8,904 nucleotides of DNA from JAULUH01 sp032111745 (GTDB lineage: Bacteria; Chloroflexota; Anaerolineae; JAAEKA01): assembly GCA_032111745.1 (NCBI GenBank), contig JAULUH010000271.1:1-8904 (forward strand). Direction: 5' to 3'. A model generated the notes under the pieces. The model worked only from the letters and a program-made list of their open reading frames with translations. It made no database searches and was not told the DNA's origin. Below, in pieces: positions 6,080 to 8,904 of the stretch. The translations under genes were made by a program, and so were the position numbers. The first letter of the stretch is position 1, and every line of letters starts with the position of its first letter.

Positions 6080-6184
6080 TCAGTCCAGGATATTGTGCTT
6101 GGTCCCGTCGCGATCTCGATCGGGGTCAGGCAGCAGGGACCACAGCAGCAGGGCCGCCAACGCGATCAACAGTGGCAGGGTCAT
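6080..6184 (-). CDS. candidate 34-residue single-pass membrane microprotein
   Basis: On the minus strand an ATG at 6184 opens a 34-codon frame ending in TGA. The N-terminal 18 residues (MTLPLLIALAALLLWSLL) form one hydrophobic helix, followed by a short charged tail, PDPDRDRDGTKHNILD. An SD, AAAGGA, lies 7 bases before the ATG, which is good spacing. The Asp-rich tail (DPDRDRDG) loosely recalls Ca-binding loops, but it is too short to claim that. It is not obviously in an operon: the next gene on the strand lies more than 200 bases on, beyond the long hairpin, and the neighbour on the other side is divergent. I see no convincing promoter for it. It could be a real small protein, a leader peptide, or chance. 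Support comes from the SD and clean membrane topology only. Confidence 0.5.
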   Translation of the reverse strand: MTLPLLIALAALLLWSLLPDPDRDRDGTKHNILD

Positions 6185-6286
6185 GGGTGGGTCCTTTCGG
6201 TGCACAGAGTTGTGGGGACGACTGACGGCCGGTCCTAAGGGTTTCATGCAGGCGATGCACTTTTGTTCACCGCCGCCAGGTTCTCG

Positions 6287-6316
6287 TTGACAGCCTGGAT
6301 GCCTTCCTGCTACAAT
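6287..6316 (+). promoter_or_regulatory. strong sigma70-type promoter of the MoaD-like/AAG fusion gene
   Basis: A perfect TTGACA (6287-6292) is followed after 18 bases by TACAAT (6311-6316, 5/6). Transcription should begin near 6323, about 39 bases before the chosen start. This rules out the more upstream in-frame TTG at 6263 as the usual start, since it lies before the promoter. Confidence 0.75.
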
Positions 6317-6348
6317 GAACGCCAGCAGGACAGGTTCCTGCGGTGGCT

Positions 6349-6354
6349 GGAGGT
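6349..6354 (+). promoter_or_regulatory. ribosome binding site favouring the TTG start at 6362
   Basis: GGAGGT lies 7 bases before the TTG at 6362 but 13 bases before the ATG at 6368. Spacing favours the TTG, which adds only two residues. Confidence 0.6.
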
Positions 6355-6361
6355 AGAGACT

Positions 6362-7411
6362 TTGGCGATGCGAATCATGGTACGGCTGGGCGAGCCACTA
6401 TGGAGGGCCGTTGGCGTGCAGCGGCTCTATCTGGAGTTCCCTGAGGACACGGTCACAGTGGCTGAGGTGCTGCGCCGGCTGCACGACGAACACCCGGACT
6501 TCGCAGCTGCCTATCGCGGCGACGCGTTCAGGCGCCCTGTGCCCTACAACGTGTATGTGAACGCTCGCACGGTAAGGCCGGGCGAAGAGGCCAGCCGAAC
6601 ACTGGCCGATGGCGACAAGGTATATTTCTTCCTGCCCGCCGTGGGTGGTAGCGTTGAGGCGGCTCCCTTGCCGCGATCGTTCTATCTGCGCCCGACCCTG
6701 GCGGTCGCCCGGTCCCTGTTGGGCCAGCGGTTGGTGCGGGTGCTCCACGGCCGGCGACTGAGCGGCCGCATTACCGAAGTGGAGGCCTATGTGGGGGAGG
6801 AAGACCTGGCCAGCCACGCCGCGCGCGGCCGCACGGGGCGTAACCGGACGATGTATAGCCGCGGTGGCCTGGCCTACGTCTATTTCATCTACGGCATGCA
6901 CTACTGTCTGAACGTGGTGACCGAGGCCGAGGGATATCCGGCGGCGATACTCATCCGGGGCCTGGAGCCTTGGGAGGGCGTGGATGTGATGCAAAGCTTG
7001 CGCGGCGGGCGCCCCCGTCATGAACTGGCCAATGGCCCGGCCAGGCTGTGCCAGGCCCTGACGATCGACCGCGGCCTGGACGGGCACGATCTTACCCTGG
7101 GCACAGAGCTCTGGCTGGAGGCCGGCGCGGCCGTGCCCGATGCCGGGGTGCGCACGACGCCCCGGATCAACGTGATCGGCGACGCGCAAGCGCGGCAGGT
7201 GCCCTGGCGATGGCTGGTCAGTCCCGAGCTAGGGGCGCCGCAGGAGCGGCCGGAGCTCCTGGCGGCCCAGGAGAAAGGCGACGCCGCCGTACACGGCCAC
7301 CCCGAGGAGGAGGGACAGGGCGGCAAGGACGAAGGAGGATTGGCCGGCCAGCAGCTGGCGGGCCGCCAGGAGGACGGCGGACATGGCCGCGGTGGCCACC
7401 AGGCTGCGTAG
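6362..7411 (+). CDS. MoaD/ThiS-like domain fused to 3-methyladenine DNA glycosylase (AAG/MPG family)
   Basis: This 349-residue protein has two domains. Residues 3-96 look like a MoaD/ThiS beta-grasp domain: VTVAEVLRRLHDEHPDF, then YNVYVNARTV, then LADGDKVYFFLPAVGG, ending in Gly95-Gly96 where free MoaD has its reactive C-terminus. Residues 103 to about 289 are an AAG/MPG glycosylase, which flips out and excises alkylated purines. Catalytic Glu141 is in EVEAY (Glu125 of human AAG), with Tyr143 and His152 in the base pocket and Tyr177 in YVYFIYGMHY as the intercalating tyrosine (Tyr162). GRTGRNRTMY is also conserved in kind. The family core ends near VPWRWLVS (codons up to about 7222). The last 60 or so residues are Gly/Gln/Glu-rich and are read from the antisense strand of murJ, so they may be an artefact of a frameshift or lost stop. 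The start is taken as TTG at 6362 from the SD; ATG 6368 is the alternative. The glycosylase call is firm; the function of the N-terminal domain is unknown. Confidence 0.9.
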   Translation: MAMRIMVRLGEPLWRAVGVQRLYLEFPEDTVTVAEVLRRLHDEHPDFAAAYRGDAFRRPVPYNVYVNARTVRPGEEASRTLADGDKVYFFLPAVGGSVEAAPLPRSFYLRPTLAVARSLLGQRLVRVLHGRRLSGRITEVEAYVGEEDLASHAARGRTGRNRTMYSRGGLAYVYFIYGMHYCLNVVTEAEGYPAAILIRGLEPWEGVDVMQSLRGGRPRHELANGPARLCQALTIDRGLDGHDLTLGTELWLEAGAAVPDAGVRTTPRINVIGDAQARQVPWRWLVSPELGAPQERPELLAAQEKGDAAVHGHPEEEGQGGKDEGGLAGQQLAGRQEDGGHGRGGHQAA

Positions 7412-8761
7412 CAAGGTGCTGCGCAGCCTGGGGCCGCCGATGCCCTGCAGCCGGGGCCGGATAAGCCACAGGAGCACCACGGTCTCCAGGGTAGTAGCCA
7501 GGGTGTTGGCCAGGGCCAAGCCGCCGTGGGCTAAAGGGCGCACCAAGAGCAGGCTAAGCACGACGTTTAGGATCATGGTGGCGATGCCGATCTTCACCGG
7601 CGTCCACGTGTCGTGCAAGGCGTAGAAGGCCCGGGTGATCACCTCCAGCAGGCTGTGCGCGACCAGGCCGAAGGCGAAAAAGGCCAGCGCGTAGGCGGTC
7701 AGTGCGGTGGACTCGGCGGTGAACTCGCCGCGTTCAAGGAGGAGCTGGATGAAGGGCTGGCGCAGGATCAACAGGCCGGCTGCCGCGGGCAGGGTAAGCC
7801 AGAGGATGGCCCGCAGCGCGGCGTTGAGGGTGCTGCGCAGGGCGTCGATCTGTCCCCGGGCTGCCTGCGCGGACAGGGTCGGGAACACGGCGGTAGCGAT
7901 ACCCTGGGCGACGATGCCCTGGGGTAATAACATCATGAGCCACGCGTAGTTGAGGGCCGAGAGGCTGCCAGGGGCCAGGCGCGAGGCCAGGTTGGCGTTG
8001 ATCAGAAAGTTGATCTGCACGGCGGCCAGGCCGAGGACCCGTGGCCCCATCAGGCGTCCCACCTCGCGCACGTCGGGGCTGTCGAGGCCGAGGGTAGGCG
8101 TGTAGACAGGCCGTCGGCGCAACAGGGCGGGAATCTGCACCAGCAGGTGAGCGACAGCGCCGGCAACCACACCCAGGGCCAGGCCATAGACGCCAAGACG
8201 GGGTGCCAGCAGCCAGGCTGCCAGGATGATGGACAGGTTGTAGAAGACGGGCGCCAGGGCAGGGGAGAGGAAGTGTTGAAAGCTGTTGAGGATGCCCATC
8301 ACGATGCCGCTGACGCCGAAGATCACCGGCGTCAGCAGCATGATGCGCAGCAGCTGCACGGTCAGGGCCTGCTGCTCGGGGTCGAAACCGGGTGCGATCA
8401 CCAGGCTGACCAGGGGCTCGGCCAGGATGATGGCCAGGATGGCCAGGACCGAGGTGACGATCAGGACCAGGTTCGAGACCGCGCTGGCCAGGCGCCACCC
8501 GGCAAGGTGCCGCTGGCTGGTGTCCCGGGCGAGGCTGGCGGTGAAGGTCGGGATGAAGGCGGAGCCCAGGGCCCCTCCGGCCACCAGGTAGAAGATCATC
8601 TCCGGCAGGCGAAACGCCGCCAGGTAGGCATCCAGCTCGGGGCCGGTGCCAAACTGGGCGCCGATCACCACCTCGCGCAGCAGGCCCAGCAGGCGGCTGG
8701 CGGCGAAGAGGACGGAGATGAGCCCGGCAGCGCGGGCAATCTGGCGTTGGGTCGTGGACAT
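7229..8761 (-). CDS. murJ: lipid II flippase MurJ (MviN family)
   Basis: MurJ is the inner-membrane MOP-superfamily transporter that flips lipid II during peptidoglycan synthesis. The 510-residue length and repeated hydrophobic segments fit its 14 transmembrane helices. The N-terminal signature is clear: SRLLGLLREVVIGAQFGTG, then ELDAYLAAFRLPEMIFYLVA and GGALGSAFIPTF. Later segments such as FFAFGLVAHSLLEVITRAFY and ALHDTWTPVKIG are also typical of MviN. The C-terminus (FLLGRQELRPLLRR) is a normal family ending. The ATG at 8761 is preceded in frame by a TAA three codons upstream, so no earlier start is possible. There is no recognisable SD before it, which is unlike its neighbours. A promoter lies at 8832-8859. 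The gene is convergent with the glycosylase frame and overlaps its last 183 bases on the other strand; the TAG stop lies within a shared CTAG. Confidence 0.96.
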   Translation of the reverse strand: MSTTQRQIARAAGLISVLFAASRLLGLLREVVIGAQFGTGPELDAYLAAFRLPEMIFYLVAGGALGSAFIPTFTASLARDTSQRHLAGWRLASAVSNLVLIVTSVLAILAIILAEPLVSLVIAPGFDPEQQALTVQLLRIMLLTPVIFGVSGIVMGILNSFQHFLSPALAPVFYNLSIILAAWLLAPRLGVYGLALGVVAGAVAHLLVQIPALLRRRPVYTPTLGLDSPDVREVGRLMGPRVLGLAAVQINFLINANLASRLAPGSLSALNYAWLMMLLPQGIVAQGIATAVFPTLSAQAARGQIDALRSTLNAALRAILWLTLPAAAGLLILRQPFIQLLLERGEFTAESTALTAYALAFFAFGLVAHSLLEVITRAFYALHDTWTPVKIGIATMILNVVLSLLLVRPLAHGGLALANTLATTLETVVLLWLIRPRLQGIGGPRLRSTLLRSLVATAAMSAVLLAARQLLAGQSSFVLAALSLLLGVAVYGGVAFLLGRQELRPLLRRP

Positions 8762-8801
8762 GCAGGGTTATGGGCCGGGTCCGATAGGGTAGCTGGGACG
8801 G

Positions 8802-8817
8802 CGCTTGCACCCAAGCG
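8802..8817 (-). promoter_or_regulatory. small hairpin in the murJ leader
   Basis: CGCTTG (8802-8807) and CAAGCG (8812-8817) form a perfect 6-bp stem with a 4-base loop in the predicted murJ leader. It is too small and isolated to assign a regulatory class. Confidence 0.3.
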
Positions 8818-8831
8818 GAGCCCACGGAGTG

Positions 8832-8859
8832 ATTATAACGCATCGTGAGGGGATAACAA
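8832..8859 (-). promoter_or_regulatory. murJ: sigma70-type promoter of murJ
   Basis: On the minus strand TTGTTA (8854-8859, 4/6) lies 16 bases before a perfect TATAAT (8832-8837). Transcription would start near 8825, giving a leader of about 64 bases before the ATG at 8761. The remaining bases to the window end (8860-8904) show nothing I can identify. Confidence 0.65.
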
Positions 8860-8904
8860 CTTCCTGGCTGCTGGGCAAAAACGGAGCGGCAGGGCTTCAG
8901 AGCA

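Larger units (their letters stand above)
5885..6361. other. intergenic region between the divergent operon and glycosylase gene
   Basis: This 477-base stretch has no long gene. From left to right it holds the phosphomutase promoter and inverted repeat (5909-5954), the long palindrome (5967-6043), a small GC-rich C/G hairpin-like stretch around 6052-6067 without a T-run, the candidate microprotein (6080-6184), about 100 bases with nothing I can identify, and the plus-strand promoter plus SD of the next gene (6287-6354). Confidence 0.7.

Noticed and set aside
6263..6361. Longer N-terminus of the glycosylase fusion from TTG at 6263
   Set aside because: This start lies upstream of the near-consensus promoter at 6287-6316, and an SD is well placed for TTG 6362 instead.
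7734..8843. 369-residue minus-strand frame overlapping murJ
   Set aside because: Pro/Arg/Ala-rich out-of-frame reading of murJ; murJ itself has full family motifs.

Overview
The window is GC-rich bacterial DNA, most likely from a member of the Chloroflexota (Anaerolineae/Caldilineae-like). The clues are a Ycf45/SpoIIIAA-like AAA ATPase, the actinobacterial/chloroflexal trio of phosphomutase, DUF3090 and SCO1664-type kinase, and repeated TTG starts with strong Shine-Dalgarno (SD) sites. The taxonomic call is inference from gene content, not from a marker gene. The coding density is high, and I see no rRNA, tRNA, CRISPR array or transposase.

Layout. Positions 1-5884 are read entirely on the minus strand, so transcription runs right to left. 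A promoter near 5909-5937 fronts a compact operon: histidine-phosphatase/phosphomutase (5207-5869), DUF3090 zinc-ribbon protein (4624-5163), SCO1664-family PI-kinase-like protein (3881-4627), tRNA pseudouridine synthase TruD (2817-3884) and a stand-alone LON-domain protein (2092-2820). The last three junctions are 4-base ATGA/GTGA overlaps, so these genes are probably translationally coupled. A near-consensus promoter at 2035-2063 then starts a second unit: an uncharacterised GNAT-like protein (997-1950) and the Ycf45-like ATPase (1-934), which is cut by the window edge. An 8-bp palindrome lies between these two and frames a possible internal -10 box.

Positions 5885-6361 hold no long gene. 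They contain a 31-bp perfect inverted repeat (5967-6043), a candidate 34-residue membrane microprotein on the minus strand (6080-6184) with a good ribosome binding site, and a strong plus-strand promoter (6287-6316). That promoter drives a gene fusing an N-terminal MoaD/ThiS-type beta-grasp domain, which ends in Gly-Gly, to an AAG/MPG-type 3-methyladenine DNA glycosylase (6362-7411). The glycosylase frame runs on into the antisense strand of murJ (7229-8761, minus), the lipid II flippase gene, which has its own promoter at 8832-8859.

The two most interesting items are the MoaD-like/AAG fusion with a diglycine at the domain junction, and the little-studied kinase/phosphomutase/DUF3090 trio, here coupled to truD and a LON-domain gene.
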